This document shows, one piece after another, positions 29,250 to 36,139 of a stretch of 37,289 nt of DNA. This stretch comes from Tranquillimonas rosea (GTDB lineage Bacteria; Pseudomonadota; Alphaproteobacteria; Rhodobacterales; Rhodobacteraceae): assembly GCF_900111315.1 (NCBI RefSeq), contig NZ_FOGU01000020.1:1-37289 (forward strand). Direction: 5' to 3'. The notes beneath the pieces were generated by a model, which did no database searches, was not told the origin of the DNA, and was given only the letters and a program-made list of their open reading frames with translations. Made by a program: the position numbers and the translations under genes. Position 1 is the first letter of the stretch; the number at the start of each line of letters is the position of its first letter.

Positions 29250-29933
29250 TCAGCGTCCCAGCAGATCGTCGACCCAGGCCGGGACGATTTCGCTCGCCGG
29301 ACCATAGCGGCCTGCGTCGAAGGCGCCCGCGGTATCCGACGGCTCGAGGTTCAGCTCCAGCGTCTCGGCCCCCGCGGCGTCGGCCTCGGCGACGAATCCT
29401 GCCGCCGGATAGACGCTGCCCGAGGTGCCGATCGCCACGAACAGGCTGGCCCGGTCCAGCGCCTCGGCGATCCGGTCCAGGTGATGCGGCATCTCGCCGA
29501 ACCAGACCACGTCGGGCCGCGTCGCCGGGGCGGCGCAGGCCGGGCAGGTGTCCGTGGGTGCCATGCGCTCTGGTGCGGGCCAGCGATGGCCGCAGGCGCC
29601 GCAGAGCGCGCGCATGATCTCGCCATGCATGTGCACGACGTCGCGCGCGCCGGCGCGCTCGTGCAGGTCGTCGATGTTCTGAGTCACCAGCAGCACGTCG
29701 TCGCGCGCCTGCGTCAGCCGCGCCAGCGCGTGATGCGCCGGGTTGGGCGCGGCCGCCCGCGCGCCGTCGCGACGGGCGTTGTAGAAGTCGAGGACGAGGC
29801 GCGGATCGCGGGCATGGCCCTGCGGCGTCGCCACGTCCTCGAGATCGTATTGCGACCACAGCCCGCCCACGTTGCGAAAAGTGCCCAGTCCGCTCTCGGC
29901 CGAAATTCCCGCGCCGGTGAGGACGACGATCAC
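29250..29933 (-). CDS. cobB: NAD-dependent protein deacylase (sirtuin, CobB-like)
   Basis: A 227-residue sirtuin that removes acyl groups from lysines with NAD. Seen: LTGAGISAESGLGTFR, the NAD pocket TQNIDDLHERAG, catalytic His103 in HMHGE, a zinc site of four cysteines (111, 114, 130, 133), and GTSGSVYPAAGF. The FYNARR stretch has the Tyr51-x-x-Arg54 pair that marks class III (SIRT5/CobB-like) enzymes able to remove succinyl or malonyl groups. The start is a GTG at 29933; the upstream gene stops five bases before it. Confidence 0.93.
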   Translation of the reverse strand: MIVVLTGAGISAESGLGTFRNVGGLWSQYDLEDVATPQGHARDPRLVLDFYNARRDGARAAAPNPAHHALARLTQARDDVLLVTQNIDDLHERAGARDVVHMHGEIMRALCGACGHRWPAPERMAPTDTCPACAAPATRPDVVWFGEMPHHLDRIAEALDRASLFVAIGTSGSVYPAAGFVAEADAAGAETLELNLEPSDTAGAFDAGRYGPASEIVPAWVDDLLGR

Positions 29934-29937
29934 GGCG

Positions 29938-30237
29938 TCAGCTGCAATACCGCTCGGCGTTCGAGCCGAACTCGCGGTACTTGGTCCAGAAGCGCTCGTC
30001 GCTCTGCCGGTCGGATTGCCGGATCTCCTGCGCGCGATGCGGGTCGCGGAAGAACTTCGCCGCGAGGCGCTGGTCCCGCCCGTCCAGCGTCAGGTCGGCG
30101 ACCTGCTGGATGCAGCCGCAAAGCTGCGTGTTGCCGCTGGCCCGATCGGATTTCTCGCAAGCCTTCTCGACCGGACCGGCACATGCAGCCGACCCCAACG
30201 TGGCGGCCAGTGCCGCCAGCAGCGCGAAGTGTTTCAT
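29938..30237 (-). CDS. Small secreted or lipid-anchored protein of unknown function
   Basis: A 99-residue protein with a signal peptide (MKHFALLAALAATLGSAAC) and a possible lipobox cysteine at residue 19, though the -3 residue is Ser and not the usual Leu. The mature part has further cysteines at 27, 40, 42 and 98 and a conserved-looking QLCGCIQQVADLTLDGRDQRLAAKFF core (in part). Similar short Rhodobacteraceae proteins carry the database name 'arginine transporter', which the sequence does not support. AGGA precedes the start at 30237. It may be cotranscribed with the sirtuin gene five bases downstream. Confidence 0.82.
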   Translation of the reverse strand: MKHFALLAALAATLGSAACAGPVEKACEKSDRASGNTQLCGCIQQVADLTLDGRDQRLAAKFFRDPHRAQEIRQSDRQSDERFWTKYREFGSNAERYCS

Positions 30238-30330
30238 TGATTTCCTGCCTCATAACTGTCCCGGCGCCCGTCTTGTCGCGGTGTCGCCGGCTGCCCGTGG
30301 CAGGAACTATGCCCGAAACGGCCCCACCCA

Positions 30331-30609
30331 TCAATCGTAACGCACGGCAAAGTCGCGATGATTCGCGACCTCGGCCGGCTGGCGGTGCACGGCGGTCACG
30401 CGGGCGGCCCGAGGGCCTTCCCACAGGGCGTTCTCCATCGCCGCCACGTCGTCCGCGGCGCCCTCGATATGCGCCTCGACGCGGCCATCGACGAGATTGC
30501 GCACCCAGCCTGCGACGCCATGCCGCCGCGCGGCGTCCTCGGTCCAGGCGCGGTAGGACACGCCCTGGACCTGGCCCTCGATCGTGACGCTGATCGCGGT
30601 CCGTTCCAT
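30331..30609 (-). CDS. acyP: Acylphosphatase
   Basis: A 92-residue cytosolic enzyme that hydrolyses acyl phosphates. Seen: the signature GQVQGVSYRAW with catalytic Arg20, and GWVRNLVDGRVEA with catalytic Asn38, both in the family positions. Length is the normal 90-95. AGGGGAG stands upstream of the ATG at 30609. It sits alone between the small secreted protein gene and the signalling-like pair, all on the minus strand. Confidence 0.93.
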   Translation of the reverse strand: MERTAISVTIEGQVQGVSYRAWTEDAARRHGVAGWVRNLVDGRVEAHIEGAADDVAAMENALWEGPRAARVTAVHRQPAEVANHRDFAVRYD

Positions 30610-30687
30610 CCGAAACTCCCCTGGTTGATGCTGCGCGCCATCCTGAGGGGCGCGGGCCGGTGCGTCCAGAGGCGCGGTGCCGCGCGC

Positions 30688-31722
30688 TCAGGCCAAGGCG
30701 GGCGCGGGCAGGCCGGTGCGCATCGCCAGCGGCGCGGTGATCAGGGCCGTCATGTCGCGGCCCGGCGGATCGACCGCGACTGTCCAGCCGACAAGGCGCG
30801 AGAGGTGGTCGATCAGCTCGGCGGTGTCCGCGGTCGGGAGCACGGGCGCGGCGTCGCTGCGGCCCCTGGCCGACAGGCGCACAGTCACCGTCGCACCCGT
30901 CGCCTCGCCCGTGACCGCGATGGCGGCCGGGTCATGGGCGTCCTCGCCGGCCAGCAGCAGCAACAGCCGCGTGACCAGCCGCCCGGCCAGCAGGCGGTTG
31001 CCCGCCAGCACCGGCAGCCCGTCCACGGTGATGCGCGACAGGCGGCAGCGGTCCTGCGGCGAGCCGGCGGCGCGCGCCTGCGCGATCAGCGCCGACAGGC
31101 GGATACGCTCGGCCCGGTCCACCAGGAACCCGTCGAGGAGAAGCGCGCGCAGCGCCGCGATCTCGTCCTGTGCGGCCGTCAGGCGGCGGGTCGCTGTCGA
31201 CAGGTCGGCGGTCAGGCCCAGCCCCTCTCGCCGGTCGACCGCGGCCAGCCGTTGCAGCAACGCGTCCAGATCGGTCAACGGCGCGGCGGCGACGCCGACA
31301 AGGTCGTCGGTGGCCAACCGCATCCGGTCGTTCGAGTTGCGCAACTGCTCGGCGCGGGCGGCTTCCAGCCGCAGCGCCCGCTGCGCCGCCTGCCGTTCCT
31401 GCGTCAGGGCGTGGAATCGGCTGGCCAGCGGGGGTGCGATCTCGAACGCCGCCCGATCCTCGGACAGGCGCCGCAAGCTGCCGCGATGCACCTCGCCGAA
31501 TAAGCGCACCGTCGCCGGCAGCGGGCCGCGCTGTGCCAGCGCCGCGCCCAGGCTCAGACGCAGGCTCTCGGAGTCCCGCAGCGCCGGCAGCAGCGTCTCA
31601 CCGAAGCGGCCGGGAAACAGCCGCTGCGCCCGCCGGTTCAGCCAGCCGTCGGTCAGGTCGAGATCCATGACCAGGATCGGGTTCGGCGCGTCGGCCAGGT
31701 GGTCGAGGTCATCAATCCGCAT
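30688..31722 (-). CDS. Histidine-kinase-like protein lacking catalytic residues (putative pseudo-kinase)
   Basis: A 344-residue protein. Residues about 1-60 look PAS-like (NPILVMDLDLTDGWLNRRAQRLFP). About 100-195 is a helical, coiled-coil region rich in Ala, Leu, Arg and Glu, in the place of a dimerisation domain but with no phospho-acceptor histidine in an H-box. About 200-335 resembles an HATPase fold (VDGLPVLAGNRLLAGRLVTRLL in part) but lacks the N-box asparagine and glycine-rich G-boxes. The start at 31722 lies inside the end of the upstream gene (11-base overlap), so the pair is coupled. Family not firmly identified. A scaffold or sensor partner of the upstream protein is inferred. Confidence 0.7.
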   Translation of the reverse strand: MRIDDLDHLADAPNPILVMDLDLTDGWLNRRAQRLFPGRFGETLLPALRDSESLRLSLGAALAQRGPLPATVRLFGEVHRGSLRRLSEDRAAFEIAPPLASRFHALTQERQAAQRALRLEAARAEQLRNSNDRMRLATDDLVGVAAAPLTDLDALLQRLAAVDRREGLGLTADLSTATRRLTAAQDEIAALRALLLDGFLVDRAERIRLSALIAQARAAGSPQDRCRLSRITVDGLPVLAGNRLLAGRLVTRLLLLLAGEDAHDPAAIAVTGEATGATVTVRLSARGRSDAAPVLPTADTAELIDHLSRLVGWTVAVDPPGRDMTALITAPLAMRTGLPAPALA

Positions 31723-32248
31723 CGCGAGTCCCCGTCTGTGCGAAGTAATCCTTTTCTTCCGGGCCCGGCGCGGTCTCGGCCAGGGCGCTGTCCGGCCGGA
31801 TGACGACGCGGCAGCAGGGATGGCCCGAGGCGATGGTCTGCTCCAGCCGCACCCGAGCAAAGCCCAGCTTGTCGGCCGCCACCCGCCCGAAGACGCCCGA
31901 CGTCATCGCGCAGAGCGACGGTCGCCCCTTCACCCTGTCGCCGAAGGGGCAGCGCGTGTTGGTCAGGATGATCTCGCGTGGCTCGGCCCGCTCGACCCGG
32001 AAATCGCCGTCGATCCGCCGCTTCAGGGCGATCAGCGTGTCGGCCACCGCCTGCGGATCGGCGGGCAGGGCGTCGAGCCCGGCGCTGAAGTCGCGGCCCA
32101 ACCGGTTCGCGACGAGGTCGATGAACCCTTCCGCGTCGTCGCGGCCGATCGCCGTCTCGAGGATGTCCGCCAGTGTCGTCAGCAGGTCGAGGGTAAAGGT
32201 TTCGCGGTCGGAGAAACTGCGAAAGTCGATATCGTCTGGCGCAAGCAT
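31712..32248 (-). CDS. Methanogen-output-domain-1-like (MetOD1) cysteine-containing protein
   Basis: A 178-residue protein. Helical N-terminus (residues 13-85), then a C-terminal domain with TNTRCPFGDRV (Cys100), PSLCAMTSGVFGRVA (Cys113) and IASGHPCCRVVI (Cys145, Cys146). I associate this Cys-x12-Cys plus G-x-x-C-C layout with the methanogen output domain 1 (MetOD1) family, often tied to histidine kinases; this is recall and not a search. The cysteines could bind metal or an Fe-S or haem group. The start at 32248 is the ATG of MLAPDDIDF; it has a GC-rich upstream with weak ribosome site. It is cotranscribed with the kinase-like gene. Confidence 0.72.
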   Translation of the reverse strand: MLAPDDIDFRSFSDRETFTLDLLTTLADILETAIGRDDAEGFIDLVANRLGRDFSAGLDALPADPQAVADTLIALKRRIDGDFRVERAEPREIILTNTRCPFGDRVKGRPSLCAMTSGVFGRVAADKLGFARVRLEQTIASGHPCCRVVIRPDSALAETAPGPEEKDYFAQTGTRDAD

Positions 32249-32331
32249 GGGGCGGCGTCCTGTCTGGGTAGGTATCCGGTTGCCCCGATGCTGGCCCAAC
32301 TTGTCTAACAGGACCTGAAGAATCCCGAGAC

Positions 32332-32381
32332 TCTCGCGCCATCTCGCGCGATCGCCTGCCGCGCCCACTGGATTCTCGCGC
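32332..32381. repeat. Three TCTCGCGC repeats in the divergent region upstream of lepA
   Basis: TCTCGCGC occurs at 32332-32339, 32342-32349 and 32374-32381, with a partial ATTCGCG at 32385-32390. Spacings of 10 and 32 bases are near one and three helix turns, so all lie on one face. The region (32249-32455) carries the promoters of lepA and of the MetOD1-like gene. A binding site is possible but unproven. Confidence 0.4.
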
Positions 32382-32455
32382 ATATTCGCGTATGTCGTGG
32401 GGATAACCCGACACGAGGCGCGCGTCCCCGTGCCACCAGGACACCTCCGAGGCCC

Positions 32456-34258
32456 ATGACCGAGCTTGCCTATATCCGCAACTTCTCCATCGTCGCCCAT
32501 ATCGACCACGGAAAGTCGACGCTGGCCGACAGGCTGATCCAGCTGACCGGCACCGTGGCCGAGCGCGACATGAAGGACCAGCTGCTCGACGCGATGGATA
32601 TCGAGCGCGAGCGCGGCATCACCATCAAGGCCAACACGGTCCGCATCGAATACCCCGCCAAGGACGGCAACACCTACGTCCTCAACCTCATCGACACGCC
32701 GGGTCACGTCGACTTCTCCTACGAGGTGTCGCGCTCGATGCAGGCGGTCGAGGGCTCGCTCCTCGTGGTGGACGCCACCCAGGGCGTCGAGGCGCAGACG
32801 CTGGCCAACGTCTATACCGCCATCGACGCCGACCATGAGATCGTCCCCGTGCTCAACAAGGTCGACCTGCCGGCGGCCGATTGCGCCCGCGTGCGCGAGC
32901 AGATCGAAGACGTGATCGGGATCGAGGCCGACAACGCGGTCGAGATCTCGGCCAAGACCGGAATCGGCATCCCCGACGTGCTCGAGGCCATCGTCCAGCG
33001 CCTGCCGCCCCCGCAGGAAGGCGACCGCAACGCCCCGCTCAAGGCGATGCTCGTCGACTCGAAGTATGACCCCTATCTCGGCGTCGTGGTCATCGTCCGC
33101 GTCATCGACGGCGTGCTGCGCAAGGGCCAGCGCATCCGCATGATGAAGTCGGGCGGCACCTACGACATCGACCGCGTCGGCATCTACCGCCCCGCGATGG
33201 AGAACGTCGACGAACTCGGGCCCGGCGAGATCGGCTATATCACCGCCCAGATCAAGCAGGTGCGCGACACCCGCGTCGGCGACACGATCACGACCGAGAA
33301 ATCGCCCACGCCCAAGGCGCTGCCGGGCTTCAAGCCGTCCGTGCCCGTGGTGTTCTGCGGTCTCTTCCCTGTGGACACGAACGACTTCGAGGACATGCGC
33401 GACGCGATCGAAAAGCTCGCGCTGAACGACGCCTCCTTCACCTTCGAGATGGAGACGTCGGCCGCGCTCGGCTTCGGCTTCCGCTGCGGCTTCCTGGGCC
33501 TCTTGCACCTCGAGGTGATCCGCGACCGGCTCGAGCGGGAATACAACATCGAGCTGATCACCACCGCGCCATCGGTGGTGTTCAAGGTCCATACCCGCGA
33601 CGGCGCGGTGATGGATCTCCACAATCCCGCCGACATGCCGGATCCCGGCCTGGTCGAGAGGGTCGAGGAACCGCGGATCAAGGCGACGATCCTGGTCCCC
33701 GACGAATATCTGGGCGACGTTCTCAAGCTCTGCCAGGAGCGGCGCGGCATCCAGGAGGACCTCACCTATGCCGGCAGCCGTGCGATGGTGGTCTACGACT
33801 TGCCGCTGGCCGAGGTCGTGTTCGACTTCTACGACCGGCTGAAATCGGTGACCAAGGGCTATGCCAGCTTCGACTACTACATCCTCGGCTACCGCGAGGA
33901 TAACCTCGTGCGGATGTCGATCCTCGTGAATGACGAGCCGGTTGACGCTCTGGCGATGATGGTGCACCGCGACCGGGCCGAGATGCGGGGCCGCGCCATG
34001 TGCGAAAAGCTCAAGGAGCTGATCCCCCGCCACATGTTCAAGATCCCGATCCAGGCAGCCATCGGCGGCCGCGTCATCGCGCGCGAGACGCTGTCGGCCA
34101 TGCGCAAGGACGTGACCGCGAAATGCTACGGCGGCGACGCGACGCGAAAGCGCAAGCTTCTGGAAAAGCAGAAGGCCGGCAAGAAGAAGATGCGGCAGTT
34201 CGGCAAGGTCGAGATCCCGCAGGAAGCCTTCATCAACGCCCTCAAGATGGACAGCTGA
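32456..34258 (+). CDS. lepA: Elongation factor 4 (LepA)
   Basis: A 600-residue translational GTPase that acts on ribosomes, with a back-translocation or initiation-quality role; membrane-associated in part. Seen: G1 AHIDHGKST (residues 14-22), the G2 region [14 protein letters not shown]3 DTPGH (80-84), G4 NKVDLP, then EF-G-like domains and the LepA-specific C-terminal domain with [21 protein letters not shown] (given in part). Length and order are standard. The ATG at 32456 follows CCTCCGAGG. It is monocistronic, with no lepB downstream. Confidence 0.97.
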   Translation: MTELAYIRNFSIVAHIDHGKSTLADRLIQLTGTVAERDMKDQLLDAMDIERERGITIKANTVRIEYPAKDGNTYVLNLIDTPGHVDFSYEVSRSMQAVEGSLLVVDATQGVEAQTLANVYTAIDADHEIVPVLNKVDLPAADCARVREQIEDVIGIEADNAVEISAKTGIGIPDVLEAIVQRLPPPQEGDRNAPLKAMLVDSKYDPYLGVVVIVRVIDGVLRKGQRIRMMKSGGTYDIDRVGIYRPAMENVDELGPGEIGYITAQIKQVRDTRVGDTITTEKSPTPKALPGFKPSVPVVFCGLFPVDTNDFEDMRDAIEKLALNDASFTFEMETSAALGFGFRCGFLGLLHLEVIRDRLEREYNIELITTAPSVVFKVHTRDGAVMDLHNPADMPDPGLVERVEEPRIKATILVPDEYLGDVLKLCQERRGIQEDLTYAGSRAMVVYDLPLAEVVFDFYDRLKSVTKGYASFDYYILGYREDNLVRMSILVNDEPVDALAMMVHRDRAEMRGRAMCEKLKELIPRHMFKIPIQAAIGGRVIARETLSAMRKDVTAKCYGGDATRKRKLLEKQKAGKKKMRQFGKVEIPQEAFINALKMDS

Positions 34259-34264
34259 GGGGCA

Positions 34265-34280
34265 GGGGCGGCCACGCCCC
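34265..34280 (+). terminator. Short hairpin after lepA
   Basis: GGGGCG (34265-34270) pairs with CGCCCC (34275-34280) over loop GCCA, seven bases after the lepA stop. It is followed by a T-rich but broken stretch (GGCTTTGTCTT). It is probably a weak intrinsic terminator. Confidence 0.5.
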
Positions 34281-34564
34281 GGCCTTGGCTTTGTCTTACG
34301 GAATCGCCCACCGTTCCGGCCGGGTGGCCCGTCTGCGTCCGCCCTGCCGGAACGGCGAAAGTGATGGCGCCACGCGTGGCCAAGGCGCACCCCATCACTC
34401 GCACCCGGATGGCGGCCGGCTTTGGGTTGCGCTCTTCGTCACCTCCGGCGTGCGCGGCTGGATCGTCCGGTCAAGATCAGGGCCGGTGGCATCGCAGACC
34501 GGCTGGACGAGGGCCTCGACCGGCGACCGGGGACCGAGGCGGCGATGCGCGACGTGTATGCCGT
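34281..34564. other. Gene-free stretch downstream of lepA
   Basis: About 280 bases between the lepA hairpin and the GTGCAC array. Short frames are open on both strands but none has a ribosome site with a recognisable protein, and no tRNA-like fold or repeat of the flanks was seen. It could be the remains of a gene. I see nothing I can name. Confidence 0.4.
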
Positions 34565-34606
34565 TCCGTGCACACCCGGTGCACGGATGGTGCACGCCCT
34601 GTGTAC
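34565..34606. repeat. GTGCAC array with 11-bp phasing
   Basis: GTGCAC stands at 34568, 34579 and 34590, and a one-mismatch GTGTAC at 34601: four palindromic hexamers with exactly 11 bases from start to start. The first two also form a perfect 9-bp inverted repeat (34565-34573 with 34579-34587). It lies upstream of the terminator of the first entericidin-like gene, in gene-free DNA between convergent genes. Possible binding array or RNA hairpin; unknown. Confidence 0.65.
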
Positions 34607-34618
34607 CCCTCGAAAACG

Positions 34619-34643
34619 AAAAAACGGGCCCCGAAGGACCCGT
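34619..34643 (-). terminator. UUCG-loop terminator of the first entericidin-like gene
   Basis: Read on the minus strand, ACGGGTCC (34643-34636), loop TTCG, GGGCCCGT (34631-34624) pair with one T-G, and a T-run follows (34624-34619). It lies 25 bases after the lipoprotein stop. Confidence 0.88.
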
Positions 34644-34667
34644 CACTCATCACGCGAGAGGTGCAGA

Positions 34668-34799
34668 TCAGTACTGCACTTCGTTGCTTTCTTCCTGGAT
34701 CAGCTCGCCGGTGTTTTCCACCGTCTGACCGGCGCCTTCGACCGTCTCGCATGCGGCAAGGCCCAGCAGCCCGACGATCATCAGAAACCGTGTGGTCAT
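34668..34799 (-). CDS. Entericidin-like small lipoprotein
   Basis: A 43-residue product, MTTRFLMIVGLLGLAACE then TVEGAGQTVENTGEL and an acidic tail ending EVQY. The lipobox LAAC places lipidated Cys at residue 17. The C-ET-x-EGAG-x-x-x-EN-x-G pattern is that of the entericidin EcnA/EcnB family, small stress-linked lipoproteins of the cell envelope. GGGAGAG precedes the ATG at 34799. An EcfG-type element lies about 30 bases upstream and a strong terminator follows. A longer relative lies at 35170-35313. Confidence 0.9.
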   Translation of the reverse strand: MTTRFLMIVGLLGLAACETVEGAGQTVENTGELIQEESNEVQY

Positions 34800-34828
34800 G
34801 TCACTCTCCCTTCATTTGACGGCGCTCC

Positions 34829-34854
34829 AACTCGCGACGTCGGGACAGAGTTCC
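34829..34854 (-). promoter_or_regulatory. EcfG-type promoter of the first entericidin-like gene
   Basis: On the minus strand GGAAC (34854-34850), a 17-base spacer, then AGTT (34832-34829). The alphaproteobacterial general stress sigma factor EcfG recognises GGAAC-N16/17-CGTT, so there is one mismatch. The -10 stands 30 bases before the ATG. Confidence 0.6.
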
Positions 34855-34863
34855 TGAAGTTTT

Positions 34864-35097
34864 TCAATAGCGTGCGGGCGGATCGCTGGCGGGAAATGTC
34901 TCGTCCATCTCCTCGTCGACGCGGTCCCAGCGGCCCGGCGCGTCGCGCATCTGGCCCGGTCCCGCGTCGCGAACCTGGGCGATTTCCTTCGGCGGGCCGG
35001 CATTGTCGGGCCGCGCCAGCGCGGGCCTCGGGTGCGGCCGGTTGAAGTGGCGCCACAAGGCGTATCCGGCCGCTCCGATCATCAGAACACGGATCAT
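34864..35097 (-). CDS. 77-residue membrane-anchored protein with C-terminal FPASDPP motif
   Basis: MIRVLMIGAAGYALWRHF forms one short N-terminal membrane segment, followed by a Pro-rich charged region. The C-terminus DRVDEEMDETFPASDPP is a short motif I have seen at the ends of many small alphaproteobacterial proteins (VDEASxESFPASDPP). AAGGAG precedes the ATG at 35097, and a TATAAC -10-like box lies near 35131-35136 (minus). A GGAAC at 35164-35160 with a poor -10 partner (GATT) suggests only weak EcfG similarity. It lies between two entericidin-like genes. Function unknown. Confidence 0.75.
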   Translation of the reverse strand: MIRVLMIGAAGYALWRHFNRPHPRPALARPDNAGPPKEIAQVRDAGPGQMRDAPGRWDRVDEEMDETFPASDPPARY

Positions 35098-35169
35098 CGC
35101 GTAGCTCCTTCGCTCGGGGACTTTCCCCCTGTTATATCAAATCGTTGATCGCCGTCGCGGTTCCCCGGA

Positions 35170-35313
35170 TCAGTAGCCGCGCTGAACCTCGCGGCTCTCC
35201 TGGCTCAGCGTGCGGCCGGCATTCTCCAGGTCGCGTCCGGCCCCTTCCATCGTCTCGCACGCGGTCAGTGCGAGCAGTCCCACAAGCACCGTCAGGCGGG
35301 TCAGAGTGGTCAT
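35170..35313 (-). CDS. Entericidin-like small lipoprotein, second copy
   Basis: A 47-residue product, MTTLTRLTVLVGLLALTACE then TMEGAGRDLENAGRTLSQES and EVQRGY. The lipobox LTAC puts the lipidated Cys at residue 19. It has the same C-ET-x-EGAG-x-x-x-EN-x-G core as the gene at 34668, so they are paralogues. CGGAGA stands upstream of the ATG at 35313. A perfect EcfG-type element lies 33 bases upstream. Expected in the inner or outer membrane under general stress. Confidence 0.9.
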   Translation of the reverse strand: MTTLTRLTVLVGLLALTACETMEGAGRDLENAGRTLSQESREVQRGY

Positions 35314-35345
35314 CGTGATCTCCGTTCTGTCACTCCTGTCGAGGC

Positions 35346-35370
35346 AACGACGCCCCGCTCAAAGCGTTCC
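35346..35370 (-). promoter_or_regulatory. EcfG-type promoter of the second entericidin-like gene
   Basis: On the minus strand GGAAC (35370-35366), exactly 16 bases, then CGTT (35349-35346), a perfect match to the EcfG general-stress consensus. It lies 33 bases upstream of the ATG. Confidence 0.75.
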
Positions 35371-35393
35371 CCGCCGCAGCGGAGAACCGCCAT

Positions 35394-35750
35394 TCACAAC
35401 GCCCGGCTCCGCGTCAGCGCAAGGTACACGACCACCGCCGTAACTGCGTAGACCGCGTTCACCGCCAGCGCCAAACCCCACGGCGCCGCCACCCCGAACA
35501 CCGTCTTGGCCAGGATCGACGGGATCACCGCGAGCGCCACCACGGCCACCGCATGCGCGGCAATTCCGTGCATCCGCGCATAGATCACCGGCAACATCAG
35601 CGCCACCAGGATGGCCACCGCGTTTCGTCCGAAGGACAGGATCAACCCCCAGAGCGGGGCCCCCACGAGCCCGGCGACGACCAGCGAATTCGCGATCGTC
35701 CCCGCGATTCCCGCCAGGATGACGGCCATCAGCGTGCGCCGCGTGAACAT
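35394..35750 (-). CDS. Four-span hydrophobic membrane protein, unknown family
   Basis: A 118-residue product, MFTRRTLMAVILAGIAGTIA onward, with four predicted membrane helices (about residues 7-25, 37-57, 64-82, 90-113). It has few charged residues and no enzyme motif. GAGGAGA precedes the ATG at 35750; the longer frame upstream to 35819 lacks a ribosome site. It is transcribed towards the lipoprotein cluster. I recognise no family. Confidence 0.78.
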   Translation of the reverse strand: MFTRRTLMAVILAGIAGTIANSLVVAGLVGAPLWGLILSFGRNAVAILVALMLPVIYARMHGIAAHAVAVVALAVIPSILAKTVFGVAAPWGLALAVNAVYAVTAVVVYLALTRSRAL

Positions 35751-35819
35751 GAAGGTCTCCTCACCCTTTCGCCTGTCAACTCGGGGCGACGTGCTGCGGT
35801 TTCCCAGCGTCAGGCCCAC

Positions 35820-35849
35820 TTGTCAAAATGACGCAGCACGCCATCTGAT
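35820..35849 (+). promoter_or_regulatory. Candidate promoter of the DUF6455-like gene
   Basis: TTGTCA (35820-35825), 18 bases, TCTGAT (35844-35849): 5/6 and 4/6 matches to sigma-70. The same bases read TTGACA on the minus strand (35826-35821), so the -35 of a divergent promoter for the membrane protein gene may overlap; its -10 is not clear. Confidence 0.4.
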
Positions 35850-35877
35850 AGAAGACTCTTCCAGAGGACAAACCCGA

Positions 35878-36132
35878 GTGACCCCAGCCCCGACCCCTCT
35901 GCGTGAGGGCGCAGCCGCGCACGACAACCACGCCCGCATGCTGGCGAGGCTCGGCCTGCGGCTGCTGCCGAAAGCCACCGAAAGCGAACGCGCCGACCAC
36001 GCCGCCGCGGCCGACGGCTGTGCGCTGTGCGACCGCCGGCATCCCTGCGCGGTCTGGCTGGATCTGGGTGGGGGAAACCGCGCGCCGTCGTTCTGTCCGA
36101 TCCGGGGAACGCTGGCGCGGCTGTCGGCCTGA
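35878..36132 (+). CDS. DUF6455-like small four-cysteine protein
   Basis: An 84-residue product from GTG 35878 (AGAGGA upstream), or 64 residues from ATG 35938. Seen: MLARLGLRLLPKA, then CALCDRRHPCAVWLDLG and FCPIRGTLARL. Cysteines at 48, 51, 57 and 73 form a C-x2-C-x5-C...C site that looks able to bind zinc or Fe-S. I associate the pattern with the Rhodobacteraceae family DUF6455. It stands divergent to the membrane protein gene. Function unknown. Confidence 0.75.
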   Translation: MTPAPTPLREGAAAHDNHARMLARLGLRLLPKATESERADHAAAADGCALCDRRHPCAVWLDLGGGNRAPSFCPIRGTLARLSA

Positions 36133-36139
36133 CCTCGGC

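Noticed and set aside
32249-34390. A long minus-strand open frame opposite lepA, continuous with the MetOD1-like gene
   Set aside because: LepA on the plus strand is unambiguous. The MetOD1-like family sequence starts at 32248, so the rest is a shadow frame.
35140-35164. GGAAC with a 16-base spacer upstream of the 77-residue protein gene, as a third EcfG promoter
   Set aside because: The -10 partner reads GATT, only two of four matches to CGTT, and a TATAAC box nearby is a better -10.
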